A stretch of DNA of 64,000 nucleotides. Origin: Streptomyces endophytica (GTDB lineage: Bacteria > Actinomycetota > Actinomycetes > Streptomycetales > Streptomycetaceae). The notes beneath the pieces are model-generated. The model had not been told where the DNA came from. It ran no database searches and worked only from the letters and a program-made list of their open reading frames with translations. Shown one piece after another: positions 45,857 through 55,783 of this stretch. The stretch covers positions 1,674,001 through 1,738,000 of the forward strand of contig NZ_CP110636.1 in NCBI RefSeq assembly GCF_026153355.1. The letters run 5' to 3'. A program made the translations under genes and the position numbers. Position 1 is the stretch's first letter, and each line of letters begins with the position of its first letter.

Positions 45857-47090
45857 CGCCGTCCCTGGCCGGCGAGCTCCGCGACCGCGTCCGCGACGTG
45901 GTCCACTTCCTCCTCGGTGTTGTAGTAGTGCGGCGACAGGCGCAGGCACCAGTCGACGTCCTTGTCCCGAAGTCGAACTGCGCGAACTCCCGGAAGCTGA
46001 GCGCCGAGTTGATGCCGCGGGCGTCCAGGGCCGCCTTGAACGGCTGCGGCTGCCAGCCCGCCACGCCGAAGGTGACGAGCGCGGCGAGGCGCGGGCCGCG
46101 GTCGAGCACGCGCACCCCGGGGATGGGCGCGAGCCGGTCGCGGAGCCGGGCCGCGAGCGCCGGAGTGCGCCGCTCGATGGCCTCGATGCCCACCTTGCGG
46201 GCATAGCGCGTCGCGGCGGCGCTGCCGAGCACCGTGGCGTACGGGAACTCCCACTCCTCGAACCGGGCCGCCGTCTCCACGGGCCGGTAGCCGCCCGGCT
46301 CGGTCCAGCGGGCGCCGTGCATGTCGATGAACAGCGGTTCGTAGCCGGCGCGCAGGACGCGGTCGGACACGTACAGGAATCCGGAGCCGCGCGGGCCGCG
46401 GAGGAACTTGCGGCAGGTGGCGGTGAGGAGGTCGCAACCGATCTCCGCCACGTCGAGGCCGAACTGGCCCACCGACTGGCAGGCGTCGACCAGGTAGAGC
46501 AGGTCCAACTCCCGGCAGTGGCGGCCGATTTCGGCGATGGGTGTGACCAGTCCCGAGTTGGTGGGGACATGGGTGGCGGACACCAGGCGGGGGCGGTGGG
46601 TCCGCATCAGCGCGGCCATCGCCGCCACATCGACCCCGCCCTCCGGGGCGTTGGGCGCGTGGACGATACGTACGCCGAACCGCTTGCGCAGGGAGAGGAA
46701 GGCGATCTGGTTGGAGATGAAGTCGTCGCGGGTGGTGAGGATGGTGTCGCCGGCCTCGAACGGGATCGAGGACAGGGCGTTGGCGTAGGCGTGGGTGGCG
46801 CTGCCCGCGAAGGCGATGTTGCCGGGCGCGGTGTTGATGAGGGCGGCGATCTCCGTGTAGAAGCCGCGGACCTCGGCGGCCCGGGCGGCCGACGCCTCGT
46901 AACCACCGATCCGGGCTTCGAGGTTGAGATGGCCGATCATCGCGTCCGTCACGGGCAGGGCCATCAGTCCGCAGCCCGCGTTGTTGAAGTGGATGACCCG
47001 GCGGCACCCCGGGGTCTCGGCCCGCAGAGCGGCGACGTCGAGCTGAAGTGCTTCCTGACCCGAACCAGAAGCGCTATTGTGATCTCTCAT
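45853..47090 (-). CDS. aminotransferase class V family PLP enzyme (one frameshift)
   Basis: About 412 residues. Opens with VIHFNNAGCGLMALPV, then FAGSATHAYANALSSIPF, the region VSATHVPTNSGLVTPIAEIG, and the PLP Lys in LLTATCRKFLRGPRGSGFLY. This is the NifS/isopenicillin-N-epimerase-like class V family. A C is missing near 45970; the C-terminus then continues as DKDVDWCLRLSPHYYNTEEE, with stop at 45853. ATG 47090 shares bases with the divergent regulator start, so the message is probably leaderless. The reaction cannot be told: desulfurase, epimerase or transaminase are possible. Confidence 0.88.
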
Positions 47091-47111
47091 GAATGACGGT
47101 AGCACTTCTGG
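47065..47111. promoter_or_regulatory. long inverted repeat spanning two start codons
   Basis: The arms CCAGAAGCGCTATTGTGAT (47065-47083) and ATGACGGTAGCACTTCTGG (47093-47111) are inverted and match at about 14 of 19 positions. The centre contains the overlapping ATGs of the aminotransferase (47090, minus) and the MocR gene (47089, plus). Likely -10 boxes (TATTGT plus strand, TACCGT minus strand) lie inside the arms. Confidence 0.6.
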
Positions 47112-48513
47112 GGAGTTGGCCGACAGTCTCCGTACGCTGGTCTCCCGGATGTCGCCCGGCGACCGGCTGCCGAGCAGCCGGGAACTGATCAAGGAGTACC
47201 GGGTCGGCCCGGCGACGGTGGCGCGGGCCATCGCCGCGCTGGCCGCCGAGGGCGCGGTGGTGACCCGTCCGGGCAGCGGGACGTTCGCGGCGCAGCGCCA
47301 CCGGCTGCGCGACGCGGCCGGCGGCGGCCCGGACACCGACTGGCAGACGGTCGCCCTCACCGACCGCGCCGTCGACACCCACCTGATCGCCGACCCGCTC
47401 GGCCCGCCACCGGCCGGGACGATCACGATGGACGGCGGCTACGTGCACCGCTCGCTCCAGCCCACCCGGGCCCTGAGCGCGGCGCTCGCGCGGGCGGCCC
47501 GCCGTCCGGACGCCTGGGACCGCGCCCCGGCCGGCGGCCTGACGGCGCTGCGCACCGTGTTCGCCGGGATCGTCGGCGGCAGCGTGGCGCCGGAGGACGT
47601 GCTCGTCACCGCCGGCGGACAGAGTGCCCTGTCGATCGCGTTCCGGGCCATCGCCGGGCCCGGCAGCCCGGTCCTGGTGGAGTCCCCCACCTATCCCCGG
47701 GCGCTGGCCGCCGCCCGCGCCGCGGGGCTGCGGCCGGTTCCGGTACCGCTCGACGCCGACGGCCTGCGGCCCGACATGCTGGCCGACGCGTTCGCGATGA
47801 CCGGCGCGCGACTGCTCTACTGCCAGCCCACTTTCCAGAACCCGACCGGCGCCGTGCTGGAGCCCGCACGGCGCCACCAGATCCTCGATGTGGCGCGCGC
47901 CTCGGGCGCGTTCGTCCTGGAGGACGACTTCGCGCGGCACCTGGGACACGGCGGCGCGGTGCCGCGGCCGCTGGTCGCCGACGACCGCGACGGCACGGTC
48001 GTGCACGTCACCTCACTCACCAAGCCCGCCGCCCCGAGCCTGCGGATCGGGGCGCTGGTGGCCCGCGGACCGGTCATGGAGCGCATGCGGGCGGTGCGCC
48101 TGGTCGACGACTTCTTCGTCACCCGCCCGCTCCAGGAGGCCGCGCTGGAGGTGCTCAGCTCCCCGTCCTGGGAGCGGCACGTCCGCTCTCTCGGTACGGC
48201 GCTGCGGGAGCGGTGCGCCGTACTGGCCGCCGCGGTCGCCCAGGAGGTTCCCGGTGCGACCCTGGCCGGGTTGCCCACGGGCGGGCTGCACCTGTGGGTT
48301 CGCCTGCCACCGGGCGTCGACGACACCGTCCTCACCGGCGCCGCGCGGCAACGCGGCGTCGCCGTCAGCGCCGGCAGTCGCTACTTCGCCACCGAGCCGC
48401 CCGCGGCCCACCTGCGTCTCGGTTTCGCCGCGACCGCCGATCACGCCGAGCTGACCGAGGGCGCACGACGGCTGGGAGCCGCACTCGCCGACCTCGGCCC
48501 GAAGGAAGGGTGA
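47089..48513 (+). CDS. MocR/GabR-type GntR regulator with aminotransferase fold
   Basis: About 474 residues. N-terminal winged HTH: LRTLVSRMSPGDRLPSSREL, YRVGPATVARAIAALAAEGA, RPGSGTF. The C-terminal fold-type I aminotransferase domain has GGLTALRTVFAGIV, TAGGQSALSIAFRAI, ESPTYPRALAAAR, YCQPTFQNPTGAVL, LEDDFARHLGH and the PLP Lys in TSLTKPAAPSLRIG. MocR proteins use PLP with an amino ligand as effector. No Shine-Dalgarno lies before ATG 47089, so the mRNA is probably leaderless. Divergent from its probable target genes. Confidence 0.93.
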   Translation: MNDGSTSGELADSLRTLVSRMSPGDRLPSSRELIKEYRVGPATVARAIAALAAEGAVVTRPGSGTFAAQRHRLRDAAGGGPDTDWQTVALTDRAVDTHLIADPLGPPPAGTITMDGGYVHRSLQPTRALSAALARAARRPDAWDRAPAGGLTALRTVFAGIVGGSVAPEDVLVTAGGQSALSIAFRAIAGPGSPVLVESPTYPRALAAARAAGLRPVPVPLDADGLRPDMLADAFAMTGARLLYCQPTFQNPTGAVLEPARRHQILDVARASGAFVLEDDFARHLGHGGAVPRPLVADDRDGTVVHVTSLTKPAAPSLRIGALVARGPVMERMRAVRLVDDFFVTRPLQEAALEVLSSPSWERHVRSLGTALRERCAVLAAAVAQEVPGATLAGLPTGGLHLWVRLPPGVDDTVLTGAARQRGVAVSAGSRYFATEPPAAHLRLGFAATADHAELTEGARRLGAALADLGPKEG

Positions 48514-48568
48514 GCCGCGGAACGGCCGGTGACCTGCGGTCTCCTGCGGTCTCCCGCGGCCCGCCCGG

Positions 48569-49725
48569 TCAGGAGAAGTGCAGTGCCCCCCACAGAGCCA
48601 CGACCGCGAGGGTGAGGGTGAGCGCGGCGGGCACCGTGAGGAGGCCGAGGCGGGTGCGGCGAGCGCCAGGAGGGTGGGGAGGGCGGTGGGGTGTCCGCCG
48701 GGGGTTCCGCCCGGGACCAGGTGGCTCAGGCCGGCGGCCAGGCCGTTGTCGACGACCGCGCGGACCACGAGTCCCAGGGAGAGGACGAAGGCGAGGAACG
48801 GCAGCGAGGCGGCCCTGAGGAGGCCGAGGGCGGTGGTGCGCCGCCGTATCAGGGCGCGTACGGCGAGCAGCAGGGCGCCGGCGGTCGCCGCCCAGGCCGG
48901 GTCCACGCCCACGGCCGAGGCGAGGAGGAAGCCCGCCAGCGTGCCGGCCACGGTGAGCAGCGGGAACAGCGGTAGTGGGGGTTCCACGGCGGTCTGCGCG
49001 CCCGGGGCGGTGGCCGCCGCGTCGACGTCGGTGGCCGTCACGTCGAGGGCGGTGGCCGCCGCGTCCGGGTCCGTGCCCCCCGCGTCCGGGTCGGTGACCC
49101 CCGCGTCGAGGTCCGTGGCGAAGAAGCGGCGGAAGACCGCGTACTCGACGGCGATGGCCGCGAGCCAGGGCAGGGCCATCAGCGCCGCGAAGCGGGTGAA
49201 GCTCAGGCCGCTGGCGGCGAAGGCGAGCAGGTTGGTGAGGTTGGAGACGGGCAGCAGGAGCGACGCGGTGTTGGAGAGGTGGGTGCAGGCGTAGACGTGC
49301 GGCTTGGCGCGGGCGCCCATCCGCGCGGCGGTGGCGAGGACCACCGGGGTGAGCAGCACGATCGTCGCGTCGAGGCTGAGCACCGCGGTGATGGCGGACG
49401 CCAGGCCGAAGACCGCGGCGAGCAGCCGCCGGGGCCGGCCGGCCGCCGCCCTCGCCGTCCAGGCCCCGCACGCGCGGAACAGCCCTTCGTCGTCGCAGAG
49501 CCGCGCGAGCACCAGTACGGCCGCGAGGAACCAGATCACCGAGCCGAGGCGCCGGGCCTCCTCGTGCGCGTGGGCCAGGGAGAGCGCCCCGGTGCCGACG
49601 ACCACTACGGCGGCGGGCACCGCGACCGCCGCCTCCGGCAGCCGGAAGGGCCGGGCCACGGCGCACACCAGCACCAGGACCAGCAGCGCGACGGAGAGGA
49701 TCTCCGCGGGGAGCGCGGGCAGCAT
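48569..49725 (-). CDS. ArsB/NhaD-type membrane permease (one frameshift)
   Basis: About 385 residues with ten or more membrane helices in the ion-transporter superfamily pattern: [40 protein letters not shown] and [20 protein letters not shown], like arsenite or dicarboxylate carriers. A central Asp/Ala/Thr-rich loop ([20 protein letters not shown]) separates two halves. Near 48665 the frame changes and the C-terminus reads [23 protein letters not shown] 49725 is a guess: the upstream sequence stays in frame through a collagen-like stretch into the ABC exporter. Confidence 0.8.
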
Positions 49726-49792
49726 GGGCGGGCCGGTGAGCGCGGGCAGGGCGTACTGCTTGTTCAGGGGGTGGTCTGCCTCTCGCTCCGCT

Positions 49793-49918
49793 GGGCCCTC
49801 TCGGCCCGGTGGGCCCTCTCGGCCCGGTGGGCCCTCTCGGCCCGGTGGGCCCTCTCGGCCCGGTGGGCCCTGTCGGCCCGGTGGGCCCTGTCGGCCCGTT
49901 GGGTCCTCTCCGTCCCGT
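49793..49918. repeat. 18-bp minisatellite, seven copies
   Basis: Unit GGGCCCTCTCGGCCCGGT starts at 49793, 49811, 49829 and 49847 as exact copies; three further copies diverge progressively. On the minus strand it reads GPPGRE in the frame joining the ABC exporter and permease. Confidence 0.9.
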
Positions 49919-50119
49919 GGTCCGGGAGGGGGACGCGGCCAACCATGGAACCGGGTCGGGGTGCCGACACCGAAACCGACCGCCCCTTCCGGCACGTACC
50001 GCGCCCTTGCCCCTACCGCCGGCACCGGCACCGGCCGCGCCCTTGTGCCGCTCCCCCGCCCGCGCCGCCGCGGTGGCGGGCGCTTCCTGACGCCGTGGCG
50101 CCGCTCCCGCCCCCGCATC

Positions 50120-52182
50120 TCAGCCGTGCCAGGGCCCCGCCCCCGGCTGTCCCGCCAGGCGGTGCGGCGGCGCCGGCTGCCCGTTGTGGCCGGCGGGTGG
50201 GCGTGGAAGAGCGTGGAGTACAGGCCGTTGTGGGCCAGCAGTTCGGGGTGGGTGCCGGATTCGACGAGGCGGCCCTGGTCGAGGACGAGGATGCGGTCGG
50301 CGTCGGTGGCGAGGTCCAGGTCGTGGGAGATCACGAGGGTGGTGCGGCCCTCCGCGAGGCGCCGCAGGGGGGCGAGAATGCGCTGGGTGGCCAGGATGTC
50401 CAGGCCCGTCGTGGGCTCGTCGAGGACGAGGACGGGGGCGTCGCGCAGCATGGCGCGGGCGATCGCGACGCGCTGCAGCTGGCCGCCCGAGAGCCGGGCG
50501 GTGCCCGGGGCGATGACCGTGCGGTAGCCGTCCGGGAGGGCGGAGATGAAGGTGTCGGCGTCGGCGGCGCGGGCGGCGCGGACCACGTCCTGGTGGGTGG
50601 CGTGCGGGCGGCCGCAGCCGATGTTCTCCTCGATGGTGTCGTGCAGGACGAGGGTGTCCTGGGGGAGCAGGGTGATGTTGCGGCGCAGCTGGGCGAGCGG
50701 CATCTGGTGGACGGGGATGTCGTCGAGGCGGACGGTGCCGGTGTCCGGGTCGTAGAACCGCAGCAGCAGCGCGGCCAGGGTGGACTTGCCGGCGCCGCTG
50801 GGGCCGGTGAGGACCAGCAGTTCGCCGGGGACCGCGGTGAAGGAGAGGTCGTGCAGGACCTCGTCGGGGCTGTCGGGGTAGTGGAAGTTGACGTGCCGGA
50901 CCTCGACCTCGCCGAGGGCGCGGGTGAAGCGCGGCGGGGCGACGAGGGACGGCGGCGGGTCGGTGACCGCGGGGCGGGCGTCGAGGATCTCCAGCAGGCG
51001 CTCGGAGCCGGCGGTGGCCTCGGTTGCGGTGAGGCCCAGCTGTCCCAGGGAGCGGATGGGCGGGTAGAGGTAGCCGATGAACGCGGCGAAGGCGAGCAGC
51101 TGGCCCAGGGTCATCCGGCCGGCGGAGATCTCCCACGCGCCGAGGCCGATGATCGCCAGGACGCAGAGCGTTTCGAGCAGCTCGACGATCTGCTCGTACA
51201 GCTCGTTGAGGCGGGCGCTGGTCACCGAGGCCCGGAACCAGGCGCGGGCCTGCCGGTCCAGCCGCTTCTCCTCCTCGTGCCGGCGGTTGTACGCCTGGGT
51301 GAGCACGACGTTGACCAGGCCCTCCTCGACGACCGAGGTGATCGCGCCGTCCGCCGCGCGCTCGCGGCGGGACACCTCCTTGACCCGGCCGGTGAAGCGG
51401 CGGGTGGCGCTCCAGAACACCGGTGCCAGCACGAACGTGGCCAGCGCGAGGTCCCAGCGCAGCCAGAGGGCCGCGCCGGCGTAGAAGATGACGCCGAAGA
51501 GGGCGGTGGCCGCCTGGACGAGCCCGGAGACCACCAGCTGTTCGATGGCGTCGACGTCACCGGTGAGCCGCTCGACGAGGTCACCGCGCCGGTTGCGCTG
51601 GAAGAAGTGCGGCGGCAGCGTCTGGAGATGGGCGAAGACCCGGGCCCGTAGGCGCATCACGAAACGCTCGGCGGTCCAGGCGGCGAGCGAGTTGCCGAGG
51701 TAGCCCACCACCGCGCCGATGACGGCCACGGTCAGCCACAGCCCGGCCGGCTGCCAGAAGGCGCTGACCGAGCCCTTCTGCAGGGCGTGGTCGGTGAGTT
51801 GGGCGAAGAGGAGGATGGCCGCGGTCTCGGTGAGCGCGGCGGCGACGGCGCACAGGCAGACCAGGAGCAGCCAGCGCCGGTCGCCCTTGGTCAGCGGCCA
51901 GAAGCGGCGGAGCGACTCCTTGAGCCCGACGCGCCGGGTGCGGATGGCGGGGTCGGCCAGCGGGCCCCACAGACCGCGGCCGAGTCCTTCGGTCGCGGGC
52001 TCCCTGTCCGGGGGTTCCCGTTCCGGGCCGCCCTCAACGGACGCGCGTTCCGGGGCCGGTTGGGGCCATGGCGGTGCCGACGCCGCCGGTGGTGATGCGA
52101 AGGCTTCGGTCGGCGCCGGGGCCGGTGGCTTCTCGGTGCGCACCGGCCGCCGTCGCGAGCTGCGCAGATGCATGATGGCCAC
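50120..52182 (-). CDS. ABC exporter, fused permease and ATPase
   Basis: About 690 residues. A Pro/Ala-rich N-terminus (1-75), then a six-helix type IV exporter domain ([57 protein letters not shown]). The nucleotide-binding domain has [21 protein letters not shown]-loop [11 protein letters not shown], signature [28 protein letters not shown] and VISHDLDLA. This architecture exports lipids, peptides or drugs. GTG 52182 or ATG 52173 may start it. The C-terminus is uncertain: the main frame continues past [12 protein letters not shown] into Arg-rich sequence, the 18-bp repeat and the permease; a neighbouring frame stops at 50120. Confidence 0.88.
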
Positions 52183-52306
52183 GCCGTATCAGTCAGCTGG
52201 TCGGACCGGGCGGAAAGGCCGCTGAGGGGCCCTCACGCACACCCGCTCAAACGCACGAGGCGGACCCGCGCGCCACGCGAGCCTGCCTCGAACTCAGAGG
52301 TGTGGA

Positions 52307-52438
52307 TCAGTAGTCGTAGTCGAAGTAACGGCGCCTGTTGTGCCGGCGGCCGTGCCTGCGGCGACGCCTCCTGTAGCGGTCCCGGTCACGGTCCCAGTCG
52401 CGCCTGTTGTTGCGCGGGAAGACTTTCCGGAAGCTCAT
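52307..52438 (-). CDS. 43-residue Arg/Asp/Tyr-rich small protein
   Basis: MSFRKVFPRNNRRDWDRDRD, a run of Arg with single Tyr, His and Gly, and the end RRRYFDYDY. Very strongly basic with an acidic aromatic tail. ATG 52438 has a near-perfect Shine-Dalgarno AAGGAGG at 5 nt. The 5' region is unusually AT-rich. I do not recognise it; a nucleic-acid-binding or peptide role would fit its charge but is speculation. Confidence 0.72.
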   Translation of the reverse strand: MSFRKVFPRNNRRDWDRDRDRYRRRRRRHGRRHNRRRYFDYDY

Positions 52439-52496
52439 GCTGCCTCCTTGATTGTTTCCTTTCCGACGCCCCGTTACCGGTGGCGTCAACTCCCAA

Positions 52497-52603
52497 GCTA
52501 CGTCGCCGACCTACTGACAACAAGGAAAATACGTGAAATTTCAGACGAAAGCTGAAATTCTTAATTTTTCTGCACAGAGTGGACAATTCATCACTCTGTG
52601 CAG
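52497..52603. promoter_or_regulatory. AT-rich region with two hairpins upstream of the small protein
   Basis: Clear drop in G+C against the window. Two dyads: AATTTCAG/CTGAAATT with a 7-nt loop (about 52535-52557), and a perfect 12-bp CTGCACAGAGTG/CACTCTGTGCAG with a 10-nt loop (52570-52603). Likely promoter/operator of the small gene and terminator region of the MFS gene. Confidence 0.55.
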
Positions 52604-52633
52604 CCGCCATTCCCCACGTCCCGGACCGCCCGT

Positions 52634-54163
52634 TCACCGATCACCCGCCGTGGCCGCCACGGGACTTGGCCGCATACCGGCCGCGGCGACGACGGTGCAG
52701 GCGAGCAGGGCGACCGCGGCCCAGAAGGCATCGCGTACGCCGTGCAGCGCGAAGAGCGCGCCGGTGACGCCGGCCGACGGGGCCGCGGGGGCGCTGAACG
52801 CGTGGAAGAAGACCGCGCCGAACAGTGCGGTGCCGAGCGTGCCGCCGAGCTGCTGGGCGGCGTTGAGCAGCCCGGCCGCCGAGCCCGTCTCGTGCGGCCG
52901 GACCCGGTGCAGCGCGGTGGTGAAGAACGGGACGGCGAACAGCCCCTGCCCCAGCCCGCAGACCGCCAGCGCCACCGGCAGCGGCCACGGGTAGGAGGCG
53001 GCGGGGGCGGTGGCGTAGACGGCGACGGCGGTCAGCGCGCCGGCGAGCAGCGCGGCGAGCCCGGCGAACATCACCCGGGAGCCGTAGCGGGGCACCAGAT
53101 GGGCGCCGGCGCTCCAGGACGCCACCGCCATCGCGGCCGACCAGGGCAGCAGGGTGAGCCCGGACGACCGGGCGTCGGTGTGCAGGCCGAGCTGGAGCTG
53201 CAGCACGACGACCATCATCAGGCCGTTCACCACCGCGAAGAACAGCAGCGAGGCGGCCAGCGCAGCGGGGAAGCCGCGGCCGCGGAACAGTCCCGCCTCG
53301 ACCAGCGCGCTACGGCCCTTACGGGCGCGGCGGCGCTGCTGCAGCCCGAAGACGGTCAGCACGGCGAGCCCGCCGGCCAGGACGGCCCACGGCCGGAGCG
53401 CGAACCGGGTCAGCCCGCCGTCGAGGAGCGGCTGGACGAGCAGTCCGGTGCCGAGGACGGCCAGCGCCGTGCCGGTGAGGTCGAGCCGCGGCCGCCGCTC
53501 CGAGCGGTCCTCGGGCAGCAGCGGGGTCGCGGCGAGGACGGCGAGGCCGAGCGGGAGGTTGACGAGGAAGACCGCCCGCCAGGACGAGCCGAGCAGGTCG
53601 GCGTGGGTGAGCACCCCGCCGAGCACCGGCCCGCAGACCGCGGCCAGCCCCATCACCGGGCCGATGCTGCCCATGGCCCGGGCCAGCGCGTCGCCGTGGA
53701 ACATGGCCCGGATCAGCCCGATGGTCTGCGGGATGACCAGGGCGGCCGCGGCGCCCTGGACGGCCCGCGCGGCGATCAGCATCGCCGGGGAGCCGGCCAG
53801 CGCGCAGACCGTGGAGGCCAGGACGAAGCCGGCGATCCCCAGGCGGAGCAGCCGCCGGCGGCCGGCGATGTCACCGAGCCGGCCGCCGGTGATCAGCAGC
53901 ACCGCGAAGGGCAGTGTGTACGCGGCGCTGTACCAGGGGATGCCGGACGCCGGCCCGCCGAGGTCGGCGTGGATCACCGGGGCGGCGACCGTCATGATCG
54001 TGGAGTCGAGCAGGTTCATCGCCTCGGCGAGCAGCAGCGCCGCCAGCGCGGCCCCACGCCGGGGGTACGGCGCGGCCGGCGGACCGGCCGGGCCCGCCGG
54101 CCGCGGGCGGGCCGGCCCGGAGCGCTTCGAAAGCGGGTGGTTCGACAAGGGGTGGTTCGGCAT
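52634..54163 (-). CDS. MFS drug efflux transporter (EmrB/QacA, DHA2 type)
   Basis: About 509 residues with fourteen predicted helices. Motifs: MNLLDSTIMTVAAPVIHADL (helix 1, motif D1), the loop GGRLGDIAGRRRLLRLGIAG, and motif C around GPVMGLAAVCGPVLGGVL. The N-terminal 38 residues are Pro/Arg-rich. Divergent from an Lrp-type regulator 153 bp away, which probably controls it. Substrate unknown. Confidence 0.93.
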   Translation of the reverse strand: MPNHPLSNHPLSKRSGPARPRPAGPAGPPAAPYPRRGAALAALLLAEAMNLLDSTIMTVAAPVIHADLGGPASGIPWYSAAYTLPFAVLLITGGRLGDIAGRRRLLRLGIAGFVLASTVCALAGSPAMLIAARAVQGAAAALVIPQTIGLIRAMFHGDALARAMGSIGPVMGLAAVCGPVLGGVLTHADLLGSSWRAVFLVNLPLGLAVLAATPLLPEDRSERRPRLDLTGTALAVLGTGLLVQPLLDGGLTRFALRPWAVLAGGLAVLTVFGLQQRRRARKGRSALVEAGLFRGRGFPAALAASLLFFAVVNGLMMVVVLQLQLGLHTDARSSGLTLLPWSAAMAVASWSAGAHLVPRYGSRVMFAGLAALLAGALTAVAVYATAPAASYPWPLPVALAVCGLGQGLFAVPFFTTALHRVRPHETGSAAGLLNAAQQLGGTLGTALFGAVFFHAFSAPAAPSAGVTGALFALHGVRDAFWAAVALLACTVVAAAGMRPSPVAATAGDR

Positions 54164-54316
54164 GGGGTGTCCCTTCGGCCGTCACGGATGCACGGCCGAG
54201 CCTGCGGGCGCGTACGGTGAACATTCCAGCCAGGGGGTTCCGGTCGCGGATTCTTTCCATCACGGGCCCCTTCGGCGAAGGATTCATCCATCCGCGCACA
54301 GTCAGGAGGCCCGGGC

Positions 54317-55311
54317 ATGCCGCTCGACGAGATCGACCGCGGGCTCGTCCACGCACTGCACCTCGACGGCCGGGCGCCGTTCAGCCGGATCGCCGAGGTG
54401 CTCGGCGTCTCGACGCAGACCGTGGCCCGCCGCTACCGGCGGCTGTCCGCCGAGGCCGGTCTGCGGGTCGTCGGACTGACCGATCCGCACCGCGCGGGCC
54501 GGGCCCAGTGGCTGGTCCGGCTCACCGCGACCCCGCACAGCGCCCAGGACCTCGCCCGTGCGCTGGCCCGGCGGCCGGACACCTCGTGGGTGAAGCTCGC
54601 CTCCGGCGGGACGGAGATCATCGCCGTGGTGCACACCCCGGCCGGCGGCGCCGACGGCCGGTCCCTCCTGCTGCACGACATCCGCGCACCGCCGGCATCA
54701 CCGCGGTCTCCGCGCACTACCTGCTGCACACCTACCTCGGCGGCCCCACCGCCTGGCGCGGCCGCGCGAACGTCCTCGACGCGCGACAGCGTCGCCAACT
54801 CGCGCCCTCGACAAGGGAGAACGCCGCCCCCGCCCCCTCCGCGGGCGCCGCGCCGGCCGACGAGGACCGGGCACTGCTGTCCGCGCTGCAGCGGGACGGC
54901 CGGGCCGGCCAGGCCGAACTGGCCGCGGCCACCGGCTGGTCACCGGCCACCGTCGCCCGCCGGCTGGCCGCCCTGCGGGCCTCCGGTGCGCTGTTCTTCG
55001 ACGTCGAATGCGATGACGCGCTGTTCGGTGCCACCACGCAGGCGCTGCTCTGGATGACGGTGGCCCCCGCCCGCCTGGAGCAGGTCGCCACCGCCCTGGC
55101 CCGCCACGACGAACTCGCCTTCGTCGCCGCCACCACCGGACGGACGAACGTGGTTGCGCACGCCCTCTGTTCCGACCCGGCTGCCCTGCACCGCTACCTC
55201 ACCCACCGCCTCGGCGGCCAGCGCGCGATCCACGCCCTGGAGACCGCACCGGTGCTCCGCACCCTCAAGGCGGCCGGGCCACTCGTCGCGCCCCCTACGA
55301 GGGCACGGTGA
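54317..55311 (+). CDS. Lrp/AsnC family regulator with duplicated modules (one frameshift)
   Basis: About 331 residues in two tandem HTH-plus-ligand modules. Module 1: IDRGLVHALHLDGRAPFSRI, VLGVSTQTVARRYRRL. Module 2: DRALLSALQRDGRAGQAELA, TGWSPATVARRLAALRASGA. Between them a C is missing near 54682; after it the frame reads TAGITAVSAHYLLHTYLGGP. Two-module Lrp proteins are frequent in Streptomyces and regulate adjacent transporters. ATG 54317 follows AGGAGG. Divergent from the MFS gene. Confidence 0.9.
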
Positions 55312-55341
55312 CGCACCGTCGACCGGGACCGGGGCCCCGCC

Positions 55342-55728
55342 TCACCACGTCTGCCGCTGGGTGACCCCCACCACGTAACCGTTGAGGTCGGTGAAGTAGA
55401 AGAGCTTCTGGCCGTGGTGGGTCAGCACGTCCTTGGTGACGCTGACCAGGGGGCGGATCCGTTCGACGTAGGCCTCGAAGTCCTCGACGGCCAGGTAGAA
55501 CATGCCGAACGCGCCCACCGGGGTGTCCTTGAGGACCGGGAGCCAGCCGCGCAGGTGCTGGTCCCGGTAGACCATGAACGCGAATTCGCCGTCGAAGAGC
55601 AGGATGCGCAGGTCGTCGTCCGAGTCGTCGGTGCCCGGCAGGGCGGTGAAGCCGAGCTTCTCGTAGTAGTCGCAGGCCGCCTGGGTGTCGGGCACGCCCA
55701 GGCACGGGGCGATGACGGGGGACTTCAT
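55342..55728 (-). CDS. VOC superfamily (glyoxalase/bleomycin-resistance-like) protein
   Basis: About 128 residues: PVIAPCLGVPDTQAACDYYE, KLGFTALPGT, LRILLFDGEFAFMVYRDQ, FYLAVEDFEAYVERI, LFYFTDLNGYVVGVTQR. This is the paired beta-alpha-beta-beta-beta fold of vicinal oxygen chelate proteins. The metal-binding His/Glu set is not obvious, so it may be a non-catalytic binding protein. ATG 55728 follows AGGAGGAG. Confidence 0.85.
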   Translation of the reverse strand: MKSPVIAPCLGVPDTQAACDYYEKLGFTALPGTDDSDDDLRILLFDGEFAFMVYRDQHLRGWLPVLKDTPVGAFGMFYLAVEDFEAYVERIRPLVSVTKDVLTHHGQKLFYFTDLNGYVVGVTQRQTW

Positions 55729-55783
55729 CGGGCTCCTCCTCGGAGTGCTCACCTCGGGCCGCGGCGCGGCACGGTACGTCGGT

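Noticed and set aside
43704..47426. A 1240-codon open frame on the minus strand
   Set aside because: Only its first part is the aminotransferase. The rest is reading through MFS, terminator and antisense of the sigma partner because GC-rich DNA has few stops.
49793..49918. The 18-bp array as a CRISPR
   Set aside because: Units are adjacent with no unique spacers and no cas genes nearby. It is a minisatellite.
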